Below, piece by piece: positions 8,128 through 16,829 of a DNA stretch of 64,000 nucleotides. Made by a program: the position numbers and the translations under genes. The notes under the pieces were generated by a model. The model did no database searches. It was not told the DNA's origin and worked only from the letters and a program-made list of their open reading frames with translations. Positions within the stretch are counted from its first letter, which is position 1, and every line of letters starts with the position of its first letter. Source of the stretch: Candidatus Kryptoniota bacterium (GTDB taxonomy: Bacteria; Bacteroidota; Ignavibacteria; Kryptoniales; JAKASW01); assembly GCA_024641705.1 (NCBI GenBank), contig JAHECO010000001.1, positions 1 to 64,000 of the forward strand. The letters run 5' to 3'.

Positions 8128-8969
8128 CCGTGTCCCCTCAGCATCTTGATCGCGCTCCTGTAGTCGAGCTCGTAGAGAGATGAAGCGGGTTCTTTGCGAA
8201 TCAATCCTTTCTTCGCGGCTTCGGCCACGCACACCGTCCAGGCGGGAAGGTCCAGGTACCGTGCGGTGGATTCGTTGATCGCTGTCTCCGTCCGTCCGTC
8301 CGACACGATGCTCCCCTCATCAAGGACGACAAGCCGGTCGGCCACCTTAAGAGTTAGGTATGGATCATTCTCCGCGATGAGAAGCGCCATGTCCTTCTTG
8401 AGCTCCGTCAGCACATCTCCCAGGTAGGCGGTCGTCTCGGGATCCAGCTGGCTTAACGGTTCATCGAGGATCAGGAGATCCGGCCTGACCGCAATCGCGG
8501 AGGCCAGTACCACCTTTTGTTTCTCGCCACCCGATAGTTCGAGGGGATTGCGGTCCGCAAGGTGGCCGATCCTGATCTTCTCAACCGCCTCACCGACGCG
8601 CCTGAAGGTTTCTTCCCTTGATAGACCGATGTTTTCGCACGGGAACGCGATCTCTTCCAGGACGGTCGACCTGAGGTATGTGATCTGCGCGTAAAAGTTC
8701 TGAAGTACTACCGCTGTTCGGGGTTCTTCCGAGCCATTCTTTCCGTGTCTCAGTATTACGCCTTGCCGTTTGACGGCGGGGTACGTCTCAAGAAGGCCGG
8801 CTGCCGCCAGGCATAGGGTAGACTTGCCGGATCCGCTGAGACCGCTGACGACGACACTCTCCCTCTCGTTGACGTCGAGGCTTATGTTCCGGAGAGCCGG
8901 GGGAGCGTCGGCGGAATATGAGACCGAGAAACTCTGAAAGGAGAGAATCTTCAACTGAAGATCCTCCAT
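8124..8969 (-). CDS. ECF transporter ATPase lacking the H-loop histidine
   Basis: This second CbiO/EcfA-type ATPase (281 aa) has Walker A (GLSGSGKST), Q-loop (LQNFYAQITYL), an intact signature LSGGEKQKV and Walker B LLILDEPLSQLD. The H-loop, normally AEHD or VTHD, reads LLIAENDPYL, so the switch His is Asn. I start at the ATG at 8969 (MEDLQLKIL), 19 nt inside the end of the T-component gene; the frame continues open upstream but only as a shadow of that gene. It pairs with the ATPase encoded immediately downstream, and translational coupling through the overlaps is likely. Confidence 0.88.
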   Translation of the reverse strand: MEDLQLKILSFQSFSVSYSADAPPALRNISLDVNERESVVVSGLSGSGKSTLCLAAAGLLETYPAVKRQGVILRHGKNGSEEPRTAVVLQNFYAQITYLRSTVLEEIAFPCENIGLSREETFRRVGEAVEKIRIGHLADRNPLELSGGEKQKVVLASAIAVRPDLLILDEPLSQLDPETTAYLGDVLTELKKDMALLIAENDPYLTLKVADRLVVLDEGSIVSDGRTETAINESTARYLDLPAWTVCVAEAAKKGLIRKEPASSLYELDYRSAIKMLRGHG

Positions 8970-9706
8970 ATCCAGATGCCGATCGCAGCCAGAAGGATTA
9001 TCCTGCCGGCCACCAGCCCTCCGCGGTCCACCTCTATTTCCACGAGCGGAACGGGAACCGGCGATCCGGGATATTTCCTGTCGGAGAAATTCGCCGCCCG
9101 CAGCGCGATTCCGCGGTCGAGGCTTTCCGCGATGTAGGAATACGACAACGGCACAAGCATCGGGAGTAGGTACCTCGCCCGGCTGAAGACGTTCTTCGTC
9201 GTGTCCAGCCCGCGGGCAGACTGCGCCGTGTAGATCTTCTGGAGCTTGTCGCGCATCAGGTGAACCATCGCAACGGAGAGAAGATAGATGTATACGAGCC
9301 GCCTGTCGGCCCCTCTCGCCACGAGATACTCGGAGATCGTCTCCGATTTGACACGTGAGAAGTAGCAGCTGATTGCCAGGACTATCAAAGTCAGTCTTGC
9401 CGCCACCGTGGACGCGAAGACAAGCCCCTGGTCTCTGAATTTCAGAGGACCCAACATGAACACCACATTGCCCGTGAAAAATATTCCGTTGATGACGAAC
9501 CCAATCAATATCAGCGGGAGGACGAACTTGAGAAATCCGCGGTAGATACTCTTTCTCCGGTGGGACAACAGTGTGGCAACAAAGAGCGCGGCGAGGATCG
9601 CGATCTGCCATTCCAGTCTGAAGGCGAAGGCCGCGAAAACGATTGTCAGCGTGATATAATGATCGAGCGGATTGTACGCTCTACGGGGGATCTCAGGTGT
9701 TCGCAT
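8951..9706 (-). CDS. ecfT: ECF transporter transmembrane (T) component
   Basis: This 251-aa membrane protein belongs to the CbiQ/EcfT family, which couples the ATPases to the S component. Several hydrophobic helices cover the first 130 residues. The cytosolic coupling helices carry the Ala-Arg-Gly type motifs QSARGLD and LDRGIALRAANF, the second a variant of the usual ARGF form. I start at the ATG at 9706 (MRTPEIPRRAY), which overlaps the end of the S-component gene by 14 nt. A further start 19 codons upstream is possible but adds no family-like sequence. Confidence 0.85.
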   Translation of the reverse strand: MRTPEIPRRAYNPLDHYITLTIVFAAFAFRLEWQIAILAALFVATLLSHRRKSIYRGFLKFVLPLILIGFVINGIFFTGNVVFMLGPLKFRDQGLVFASTVAARLTLIVLAISCYFSRVKSETISEYLVARGADRRLVYIYLLSVAMVHLMRDKLQKIYTAQSARGLDTTKNVFSRARYLLPMLVPLSYSYIAESLDRGIALRAANFSDRKYPGSPVPVPLVEIEVDRGGLVAGRIILLAAIGIWIWRIFS

Positions 9707-10286
9707 ATCCGGGTAAGCGCAGCAATATCGAGCGAGGAATTCTGGTGAGGAGGAAATAAACAATCAGGTAGCTTACCGCTTTATCGACCGGGTCGGCGGC
9801 GAGTCCCTGCAGGAACGCGCTCTGCACAATCGATTTCCCGATTGCCCTGAAATAGAGGACGAGGAAATCTGTCCCGCCCATCGTCACGCCCCCGAACATG
9901 AACGCTGCGATAGGTGCAGAAGCCACCGCGGCAAGGACGCCCTGGACAAGCCCTGCGGGAATTGCGGCGTACCATCTCCTGAAGACCCCGAGTTTCGCCA
10001 CGATCCCGGTGAACGCCCCGATCACCAAGGTAACGGGGATAAAAAATATGAACGCGTAATTGAAGAAGAAGCCGAGCGTAAGATTGGCAAATGCTCCCGT
10101 CAGCATGCCGGCGAGCGGACCGACGACGCATGCTATCATGATTGTCCCAATAGAATCGAGATATAGCGGCAGCTTGATGAGCTGGACGGCCTGTCCGACG
10201 ACGATGTTGAGAGCGGCTCCGAAGGCGATCAGCGGGATTGTGGTGGCGTTCACTTCCCTTTCGAACCGGGAAAGTGCCTCAGCCAT
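9693..10286 (-). CDS. ECF transporter S component, substrate unknown
   Basis: This 197-aa integral membrane protein has about six hydrophobic segments and the compact layout of an S (substrate-binding) component. The LPLYLDSIGTIMIACVVGP region near residue 40 followed by AGMLTGAFANLTLGFFFN is typical of such proteins. It sits between the eIF2B-like gene (8-nt overlap) and ecfT (14-nt overlap), so the five genes form one tightly packed transcription unit. The vitamin or metabolite imported cannot be read from the sequence; the companion enzyme hints at a sugar-phosphate or nucleoside-derived compound, which is inference only. Confidence 0.75.
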   Translation of the reverse strand: MAEALSRFEREVNATTIPLIAFGAALNIVVGQAVQLIKLPLYLDSIGTIMIACVVGPLAGMLTGAFANLTLGFFFNYAFIFFIPVTLVIGAFTGIVAKLGVFRRWYAAIPAGLVQGVLAAVASAPIAAFMFGGVTMGGTDFLVLYFRAIGKSIVQSAFLQGLAADPVDKAVSYLIVYFLLTRIPRSILLRLPGYANT

Positions 10287-11163
10287 AGAGCTCTTTCATC
10301 GCGGTTTCAAGCTTCGCCAGCCCCAACGCCGGCGGAATGTCCCCCGCTTCTGTTACCACGGAAGTGACGAGGTCCGGCGGGACCTTGTCGAAGTAAACAT
10401 TTTTGACCTCGAATTCCGGGTTGGGGAAAATCTCGTGAGGGCTCTCTTCCCTGTTGAGGAACCGCGCGGCGTCCTTTTCCGGGTCGTATTTCAGAACGCT
10501 CGTGACGGTATGGAATTCCTTTCCCGATGCCGCGCACGCCGCTGCTAGCGCGTAGGAACCTATCTTGTTGATGACGGTTCCGTCGGAAAGAACCGCGTCC
10601 GCCCCGACCAGAGCCGCGTCAATCCGCTCGACGAAGAAACCTATTGCGGCGTCCGAAACAAGCACGGGATGGTGTCCCATCGCCTTGAGCGCGCGCGCCG
10701 ACTGCCTCCCTTCGAAGAGAGGACGCGACTCCATGACGTACACCGTGACGGTCTTTCCCTCCGCGGCCGCGGTCTCGAAAGTCTTCATTACGAACTCGCT
10801 CTGGCTCAGGGTGGCGTACGATCTTCCGTCGGTCACGAGCCCCGCTGCGTTCACGGCTGTGCGCGCGGAGGCATCGCCGACCTTCTGGCGCAGGACACTG
10901 ATGTAAGCGCCGATGTCTGCGGCCGGCAGCCTGGAGGATGCCGACAGTATCAGCCTGCATATGTTGGAAAGTGCTGACATCTGGGCCTGCGCGTTCGAAA
11001 GCGTAGATGCTATGGAATTCAGCTCGGGAATGAAACCCTCTTCTCCGGAATTTTTTCCGCAGAAATCGAGCAACAGGTCGAGCGTGTCTTTCAAAACCTG
11101 CTGTGCGCTCGAGACGTTGTCCGTCGCAATGCGATTAGCTCTGTCCAGGTATTCGGCTTTCAT
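10279..11163 (-). CDS. eIF2B alpha/beta/delta-family protein (sugar-phosphate isomerase-like)
   Basis: This 294-aa protein belongs to the eIF-2B/MtnA/ribose-1,5-bisphosphate isomerase superfamily. Family motifs visible include VMESRPLFEGRQSARAL near residue 150, the Asp-containing VGADAVLSDGTVINKIGSY near 195, and YFDKVPPDLVTSVVTEAG at the C-terminus. Bacterial members act on phosphorylated sugars: MtnA on methylthioribose-1-phosphate, others on ribose-1,5-bisphosphate. It is the first gene of an operon with a complete ECF importer. This suggests that the enzyme handles something related to the imported solute, but the isomerase subtype cannot be assigned and regulatory roles are possible. 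Confidence 0.8.
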   Translation of the reverse strand: MKAEYLDRANRIATDNVSSAQQVLKDTLDLLLDFCGKNSGEEGFIPELNSIASTLSNAQAQMSALSNICRLILSASSRLPAADIGAYISVLRQKVGDASARTAVNAAGLVTDGRSYATLSQSEFVMKTFETAAAEGKTVTVYVMESRPLFEGRQSARALKAMGHHPVLVSDAAIGFFVERIDAALVGADAVLSDGTVINKIGSYALAAACAASGKEFHTVTSVLKYDPEKDAARFLNREESPHEIFPNPEFEVKNVYFDKVPPDLVTSVVTEAGDIPPALGLAKLETAMKELYG

Positions 11164-11496
11164 TACAGCTCCGTCGGTCTCCTCTTGATGGAACCGGAAA
11201 GTAGTTTAAAGTCTTCTTCGCAAAATTGCAATCAATCTAATCGGAGATTGAATGCTTAACGAAACAGATCATTGAACACGAGTTATACATATCGTTTCGT
11301 GCCATTCGATGATCCGGACAGGGTCCTTTATTCGCGTTAATTCTCCCCGGATCGCCATGTCTTCTGAGGTACGTAATCGCCATGTCACCGGCACGGCAAA
11401 CATCGGACTACTTTGCACTTGTATACATGCTGCTCCGGAACTTATGTTGTTTTAATCTGTTGGGAATTTTGGATGAGATAACGATCAGGGAGACAA
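11164..11496. other. Divergent intergenic region (333 bp)
   Basis: This AT-richer gap separates the eIF2B/ECF operon (leftward) from the reductase gene (rightward) and must hold both promoters. No open frame here looks like a gene, and I could not identify a convincing -35/-10 pair or riboswitch fold. The only clear signal is a CAGGGAG ribosome binding site just before 11497. Confidence 0.5.
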
Positions 11497-12675
11497 ATGA
11501 GCGATTACAGATATATAATAGTCGGCGGCGGAATGGCCGCAGACTCGGCAGTCAAGGGAATTAGAGATTTCGACGAAACCGGCAAGATCGCGGTCTTCAC
11601 CGCGGAAAAGGACATGCCTTACAACCGGCCGCCCCTTTCAAAGGGGTTATGGAAGGGTGAAGACCCCAAAAGCATCTGGCGGAAGACCGACCAGTATAAT
11701 GTGGATTTCTTTACCGCGAACACGGTCGCCTCCGTGAAACCGGATAGCAAATCTATCGCGACCGCTGGCGGGAAGGCTTACACTTACGACAAGCTTCTAC
11801 TTGCGACCGGCGGCTCGGTCAGGAGACTGCCATACGGCGGAGAGGACGTGATATACTTCAGGACCTATGAGAATTACTCCAGACTTCGTTCGATTGCCGA
11901 GCACGCCTCCGAGCTCGTCGTGATAGGGGGCGGCTTCATCGGGTCGGAAATAACTGCGGCCCTTGCCATGAACGGGAAGAAAGTGAGCATGATCCTGCCC
12001 GAAAGCGGGATCGGTGCGAAGGTGTTCCCGAAAGGACTCTCCTCATATCTGGTGTCATACTTCTCGGATAAAGGGGTAGAGGTCTATATAAAAGATTCGG
12101 TTATCGGCATCGAAAGAAAGAGCGCCAACTTCTCGGTAAAATCGAAGAGCGGAAAGATGATTACGGCTGATGGCGTTGTTGCAGGAATAGGCATTGTTCC
12201 GAACGACGGCCTTGCGAAATCTGCGGGCCTCGCGGTGGACAACGGGATCATCGTGGATGCCTTCCTCAGGACGACGAACCATGATATCTATGCTGCGGGA
12301 GACGCCGCAAATTTCTACAGCATTGCCCTCGACAAACGGTTGAGAGTCGAGCACGAGGACAACGCCAACATTATGGGCTTGACTGCGGGACACAATATGG
12401 CGGGAAAGCAGGAGCCCTACCATCATCTTCCTTTCTTCTATTCCGACCTGTTCGATCTGGGATACGAAGCGGTGGGCGAACTCGACTCGAGGATGGAGGT
12501 CGTCGAGGACTGGATGGAAGAATTTAGGAAGGGAGTCGTTTATTATCTGAGCGAGCAGAGCGTCCGGGGAGTGCTTCTCTGGAATACCTGGGGAAAGGTC
12601 GAAGACGCGAGAAAGCTTATCGGCTCGAAGAGGAGATGGTCGCGGGGTGAGCTCCAGGGCCTGATCAGGGACTGA
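11497..12675 (+). CDS. FAD-dependent NAD(P)H oxidoreductase, AIF/ferredoxin reductase type
   Basis: This 392-aa flavoprotein has the two-dinucleotide-binding-domain fold of the pyridine nucleotide-disulphide oxidoreductase family. The first Rossmann motif (IIVGGGMAADSAVKGI) binds FAD, NRPPLSKGLW is the family's conserved loop, VVIGGGFIGSEI near residue 147 binds NAD(P)H, and DIYAAGDAAN near 265 is the second FAD contact. No redox-active Cys pair is seen. This points to the rubredoxin/ferredoxin reductase or apoptosis-inducing-factor branch. The electron acceptor is not encoded next to it. The CAGGGAG ribosome binding site supports the start. Confidence 0.85.
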   Translation: MSDYRYIIVGGGMAADSAVKGIRDFDETGKIAVFTAEKDMPYNRPPLSKGLWKGEDPKSIWRKTDQYNVDFFTANTVASVKPDSKSIATAGGKAYTYDKLLLATGGSVRRLPYGGEDVIYFRTYENYSRLRSIAEHASELVVIGGGFIGSEITAALAMNGKKVSMILPESGIGAKVFPKGLSSYLVSYFSDKGVEVYIKDSVIGIERKSANFSVKSKSGKMITADGVVAGIGIVPNDGLAKSAGLAVDNGIIVDAFLRTTNHDIYAAGDAANFYSIALDKRLRVEHEDNANIMGLTAGHNMAGKQEPYHHLPFFYSDLFDLGYEAVGELDSRMEVVEDWMEEFRKGVVYYLSEQSVRGVLLWNTWGKVEDARKLIGSKRRWSRGELQGLIRD

Positions 12676-12691
12676 GGCGCCGGAAATGAAA

Positions 12692-12715
12692 GGCGGAGGA
12701 CATGCGCCCTCCGCC
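12692..12715. terminator. Hairpin between convergent genes
   Basis: An 8-bp perfect stem (GGCGGAGG/CCTCCGCC) lies between the reductase gene and the convergent Yip1 gene. There is no long T-run on either side, so termination function is only probable. Confidence 0.4.
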
Positions 12716-12745
12716 CGAAGAACAATTCTGCTTTTGAGCCGGGTC

Positions 12746-13510
12746 TTATCCGAACATCCCGCCAAGGACGAAGGAATTCACCAGGACGAGCACCACCCAT
12801 ATCCCGAAAACCCACGCGTACGGCTGATACCCTTTCTTTCCTGAGAACACGCTTATCCCGATCGCACTTGCAGCGAGATTCCAGATTGTAAACAGGTTGA
12901 CGTTCCTCAGCAGGACATAGATCTTGTTGCTGTTGTCCATCTGGGTCAGCAGGCCGAGGTGCAGGCCGCCGTCAAACCGTGAAAACATGACTGCGATGAC
13001 GATACCCACTATCGCTCCCACAGCCACGATCCAGCTTGTGGTCCCTGCGATACCCATTGCCTGGGAGTAAGTCATCGAAGCACCCTTCAGGAAAAACTTC
13101 CCGACGAGGAGCCACACACCAGCCGTGATGAAGAATATCAGCGCGATAGCGACCACGGCGCCAAGTATCCCGAAGGTCATGAACATGCCCGACGAGCCCT
13201 CCATCCGGTCCTTGGCCTTCTGGGCTTGCTCGGCGGTCATCTTCCCCTCGCTCACGGACTTGTCGATCCTTTGTTCCTGCATCTGCACAAACTGCATGCG
13301 GAGATCGGGCGTGCTGAAACTCACGTAAGTGGCCAGAGACACGAGGATGGCCAGAATCACGAGAGGAATCAGCCAGTCGATGGTTTTTACACCGTCGTTC
13401 CTGAGCGACTGGAATACTTTGGTTGGCTCGTAAAAGATACCCGCGGCTTTGTCCGTGAAGGACATCTTTTCTTCAGGTGGTTGATCAACGGTAACAGGCT
13501 GTTCCGACAT
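12746..13510 (-). CDS. Yip1-domain membrane protein
   Basis: This 254-aa protein has a short hydrophilic N-terminus followed by FYEPTKVFQSLRNDG, which matches the start of bacterial Yip1 domains, and about five or six membrane helices (WLIPLVILAILVSLATYV, GAVVAIALIFFITAGVWLL and others). A charged loop (about residues 75-105) separates the first helix from the rest. An AAGGAGGAC ribosome binding site sits just before the ATG at 13510. The bacterial function of this family is not established; membrane organisation is often assumed. Confidence 0.75.
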   Translation of the reverse strand: MSEQPVTVDQPPEEKMSFTDKAAGIFYEPTKVFQSLRNDGVKTIDWLIPLVILAILVSLATYVSFSTPDLRMQFVQMQEQRIDKSVSEGKMTAEQAQKAKDRMEGSSGMFMTFGILGAVVAIALIFFITAGVWLLVGKFFLKGASMTYSQAMGIAGTTSWIVAVGAIVGIVIAVMFSRFDGGLHLGLLTQMDNSNKIYVLLRNVNLFTIWNLAASAIGISVFSGKKGYQPYAWVFGIWVVLVLVNSFVLGGMFG

Positions 13511-13574
13511 CAGTCCTCCTTTTTTTTAAATTAAATTACACGTGCAAGAAGTACAAACGAGAGGCAAGTCAAAA

Positions 13575-13680
13575 GTAAAACCTGTCCTGACACAAGGTCA
13601 GGGCCTGTCCTGACGACAGGTCAGGAGGTCAAAAGTCAAAACCGGGGAGCGAGGAACCACGGACCAAGAACCAAGAACTG
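13575..13680. repeat. Short intergenic repeat cluster upstream of polA
   Basis: Three kinds of repetition follow one another: GTCAAAAGT copies at both ends, CCTGTCCTGAC twice with the inverted form GGTCAGG, and a 7-nt series ending in CC (GGAACCA, CGGACCA, AGAACCA). No coding potential is seen. It resembles degenerate slippage-type filler. Confidence 0.6.
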
Positions 13681-13735
13681 TGCGGCAAGTTTTTGACCTT
13701 CAATCTATCTAAATTGATTCAAAGAGGAGTCGATA

Positions 13736-16525
13736 TTGCCCGCAAAACGCTTTTTCATCCTTGACGGAACCGCCCTGGCGTACCGCGCTTACTTCAGCAT
13801 GATCAGCAGACCGCTCGTGAATTCAAAAGGACAGAACACCAGCGCCGTGTTCGGTTTTGCGAACTATCTTCTGAAGATACTCTCCGATGAAAAGCCCGAT
13901 TACCTCGTGGCCGTTTTCGACACGGCCGAGCCGACGTTCCGCCACAAGAAATACCCCGAGTACAAGGCGACGCGCGAGAAGATGCCCGAGGAGATGGCGT
14001 CGCAGCTGGACAACATCAGAAGGATGCTGAACGCGTTCGGTGTGCCGACCGTCGCTAGACCGGGATACGAGGCGGATGACGTCATCGGGACGCTCGCGCG
14101 TCTCGCGGCGAAAGAGAACATAGACGTCTTCATGGTTACCGGCGACAAGGATTTCATGCAGCTCATCACGCCGAAGATCAAAATGTACAAGCCGGGCAAG
14201 AGCGGGGCGGACGTTGAGATCGTCGACGAAAAGGGGGTGGAAAAGAAGTTCGGAGTGAAGCCCGACCGGGTGATAGACGTGCTCGCTTTGACGGGCGACG
14301 CCGTCGATAACGTGCCTGGGATAAAAGGCATCGGCGACAAGACCGCCATACCTCTCATACAGAAGTACGGCACGGTCGAAAAACTTCTTTCAAGCGCCGA
14401 CAAAGTCGACAAGCCCGCACTTCGCGAGAAGCTCAAGAGCGGAAAGGAAATGGCCCTCCTTTCGAAATGGCTTGTCACCATCAATACCGACGTTCCGCTC
14501 GGTGTCGATTTCCATTCGTTGAAAGAAAAGAATTCTGACCCCGCTGAAATCTCGCGGCTCTTCATCGAACTGGAATTCAGGTCGCTTCTCGCAAGGGCGC
14601 AGCAGATCGTTTCCTCGGCGGGTGCCGAAGTCGTGGAGGAAAAGCCTGCTGAGCATGAAGGCCCTGTGGCCGTTGCCGGAGACTACAAGACAATTTCGAC
14701 GGTGAGACACAACTATAAGCTTGTCACCGACCCGAAATATCTGGAGAAAGTCGCGGAGAAGCTGAAGCATGCTGAGGTTGTCTCGATGGATACGGAAACG
14801 ACCAGCGTCGATCCGCTCAACGCGAAGCTCGTTGGGATTGCCCTTTCAGTGAAGCCGCACGAGGCTTACTATGTCAGCATCGCTTCGGAGGAAGGCGATC
14901 TCTTCTCTAATATCGAAGCCCAGCGCAGCGTGAGCGTGAAGGATGCCGTCAAGATCCTCAAGCCGATCTTCGAGTCCGGCAAGATTAGGAAGGTCGGGCA
15001 AAACCTTAAATACGACATGTTAGTCCTCTCGAACTACGGCATCCGCACGCGCGGTGTCGCGTTCGATTCGATGGTCGCGGCCTATGTCCTCAATACTGAC
15101 GGCCAGCATAACCTGGACGCCCTGGCAAAAGAACATCTCGGCTATCAGCCCGTCCCTATCGAAGAGCTGATCGGCAAGGGGAAAAGCCAGAAGAACATGC
15201 GCGAAGTGTCTCCGGAAGTCGTTGCAGAATATTCAGGAGAGGACGCCGATATAGCGCTCCAGCTTACCGAGGTGCTGAAGAAAAGGCTGGAGAAATCGAA
15301 TCTCCTCGACCTCTGCGAGAATATGGAATTTCCCCTCATCGAGGTGCTGACGGAGATAGAGAAGACCGGGGTAAGGATAGACACCGACATACTGGGACAG
15401 ATTTCGAAGGAACTCGAACGATTGATAGAGAAGCTCGCCGTCGATATTTACAGGGAAGCGGGAGAAGAGTTCAACATCAATTCCCCGAAACAGCTCGGCG
15501 ACATCCTCTTCAACAAGATAAGCCTCCCTTCCGGCAAGAAGACGAAGACCGGCTTTTCGACGGATGTCTTCGTGCTTGAAGAGCTCAGTGCGCAGTACCT
15601 GATAGCAGCAGACGTCCTTTCGTATCGCAAACTCACGAAACTCAAGTCGACCTACGTCGACGCCCTGCCAGCGCTGATTAACCCGCGTACGGGGAGGGTG
15701 CACACGTCTTTCAACCAGACCGTCGCGGCGACCGGGAGGCTGAGCTCGTCGGACCCTAACCTGCAGAATATACCGATCCGCGGTGAGATGGGGAAGGAGA
15801 TCCGCAAGGCCTTTGTCCCCGGCGAGAAGGGGTGGGTTATGATGTCCGCCGACTATTCGCAGATCGAGCTCCGGGTCATGGCACACATCTGCAAGGATGA
15901 AGGGTTGACCGAGGCGTTCAAGAAGCATGAGGACATCCACCGCACGACGGCATCGAAGGTATTCGGCGTCCCGCTGGAGAAGGTAACCGCGGACATGAGG
16001 CGCAAGGCGAAGGAAGTGAACTTCGGTCTCCTCTATGGCATCGGTCCCTACGGCCTCAAGATCCGCCTCGGGATTTCACAGGGTGAAGCGAAGGAAGTCA
16101 TCGACACTTACTTTCAGCGGTTCCCGAGGGTGAGAGAATACATAGACGGCACGCTGGCGTTCGCGCGCAAACACGGTTACGTAGAGACGCTTCTCGGGAG
16201 AAGGCGCTATCTCGCGAACATAAACAGCAGGAATTCCGCCGTGCGCATGGCCGAGGAGAGGCAGGCGATAAACATGCCGATACAGGGGACCGCCGCGGAC
16301 ATGATAAAGCTTGCCATGGTCGAGATCTTCCACGAGATGGAGAAGCAGAAGCTGAGATCGAAGATGATACTCCAGGTACACGACGAGCTTGTCTTCGAAG
16401 CGCCGAAGGACGAGGTGAAGAAGCTCGAGACGCTCGTTCGCGAAGGGATGAGGGATGCGCTCAAGCTCAGCGTACCTGTCGAAGTGGACGTCGGCACCGG
16501 ACCGAATTGGCTCGACGCTCACTAG
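13736..16525 (+). CDS. polA: DNA polymerase I
   Basis: This full-length 929-aa family A polymerase serves in Okazaki fragment processing and repair. The 5'-3' exonuclease domain covers about residues 1-290 (FILDGTALAYRAYFS, YEADDVIGTLA, TGDKDFMQLI). The 3'-5' exonuclease domain (about 320-520) keeps its acidic residues (MDTETTSVDP, NLKYDM, YSGEDADIA) and so is probably a working proofreader. The polymerase domain has DYSQIELRVMAH near residue 705, the O-helix segment RRKAKEVNFGLLYGI, and QVHDELVFEAP near 880. The start is TTG at 13736, supported by AGAGGAG 8 nt upstream and by the family N-terminus. Confidence 0.97.
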   Translation: MPAKRFFILDGTALAYRAYFSMISRPLVNSKGQNTSAVFGFANYLLKILSDEKPDYLVAVFDTAEPTFRHKKYPEYKATREKMPEEMASQLDNIRRMLNAFGVPTVARPGYEADDVIGTLARLAAKENIDVFMVTGDKDFMQLITPKIKMYKPGKSGADVEIVDEKGVEKKFGVKPDRVIDVLALTGDAVDNVPGIKGIGDKTAIPLIQKYGTVEKLLSSADKVDKPALREKLKSGKEMALLSKWLVTINTDVPLGVDFHSLKEKNSDPAEISRLFIELEFRSLLARAQQIVSSAGAEVVEEKPAEHEGPVAVAGDYKTISTVRHNYKLVTDPKYLEKVAEKLKHAEVVSMDTETTSVDPLNAKLVGIALSVKPHEAYYVSIASEEGDLFSNIEAQRSVSVKDAVKILKPIFESGKIRKVGQNLKYDMLVLSNYGIRTRGVAFDSMVAAYVLNTDGQHNLDALAKEHLGYQPVPIEELIGKGKSQKNMREVSPEVVAEYSGEDADIALQLTEVLKKRLEKSNLLDLCENMEFPLIEVLTEIEKTGVRIDTDILGQISKELERLIEKLAVDIYREAGEEFNINSPKQLGDILFNKISLPSGKKTKTGFSTDVFVLEELSAQYLIAADVLSYRKLTKLKSTYVDALPALINPRTGRVHTSFNQTVAATGRLSSSDPNLQNIPIRGEMGKEIRKAFVPGEKGWVMMSADYSQIELRVMAHICKDEGLTEAFKKHEDIHRTTASKVFGVPLEKVTADMRRKAKEVNFGLLYGIGPYGLKIRLGISQGEAKEVIDTYFQRFPRVREYIDGTLAFARKHGYVETLLGRRRYLANINSRNSAVRMAEERQAINMPIQGTAADMIKLAMVEIFHEMEKQKLRSKMILQVHDELVFEAPKDEVKKLETLVREGMRDALKLSVPVEVDVGTGPNWLDAH

Positions 16526-16534
16526 GTCTTGTCG

Positions 16535-16573
16535 CTGTTTTCGCGGGTCGCGGGACGGTTTTCGAGAAAACAG
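16535..16573. promoter_or_regulatory. Inverted repeats upstream of the antitoxin gene (possible operator or terminator)
   Basis: CTGTTTTC at 16535-16542 pairs with GAAAACAG at 16566-16573, and GTTTTC-GA-GAAAAC at 16558-16571 is nested in it. A TATATT sequence at 16583-16588 could be the -10 of the antitoxin promoter, placing the inner repeat over the -35. Autoregulation by the antitoxin is a plausible reading; a role in ending polA transcription is the alternative. Confidence 0.35.
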
Positions 16574-16610
16574 TCATCATGCTATATTGTATCGAATAGC
16601 GGAGGTCAAA

Positions 16611-16829
16611 GTGGATTCCGATCTGTCCAAACAAATAAAGAAGTTGACCATCGCGGAACGGATCCGACTCGTCGAAGAGATTTGGGATGACATTGCGCGA
16701 GAAAACGAAGGATTCGAGCTCACCGACTCTCAGCGACAAGAGCTCGATAGACGGCTTCAGACTTACTCCGGAAATCCTTCGCAGGGGCGGACATGGGAAG
16801 AGATTAGGGCTGAATTCCTCAAATCTTGA
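16611..16829 (+). CDS. Addiction module antitoxin (PF09720-type)
   Basis: This 72-aa protein begins SDLSKQIKKLTIAERIRLVEEIW and matches the short unstable antitoxin family found with ParE/RelE toxins: a helical N-terminal half and a C-terminal segment (GRTWEEIRAEFLKS) that would wrap the toxin. The start is GTG at 16611 with GGAGG 6 nt upstream. Its stop overlaps the ATG of the downstream toxin (TGATG). The toxin is broken by two frameshifts, so this antitoxin appears to be an orphan remnant, though it may still repress its promoter. Confidence 0.8.
   Translation: MDSDLSKQIKKLTIAERIRLVEEIWDDIARENEGFELTDSQRQELDRRLQTYSGNPSQGRTWEEIRAEFLKS

Noticed and set aside
8970-9611. Upstream extension of the second ECF ATPase frame
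   Set aside because: This part is the out-of-frame shadow of ecfT; ATPase similarity starts at 8969.
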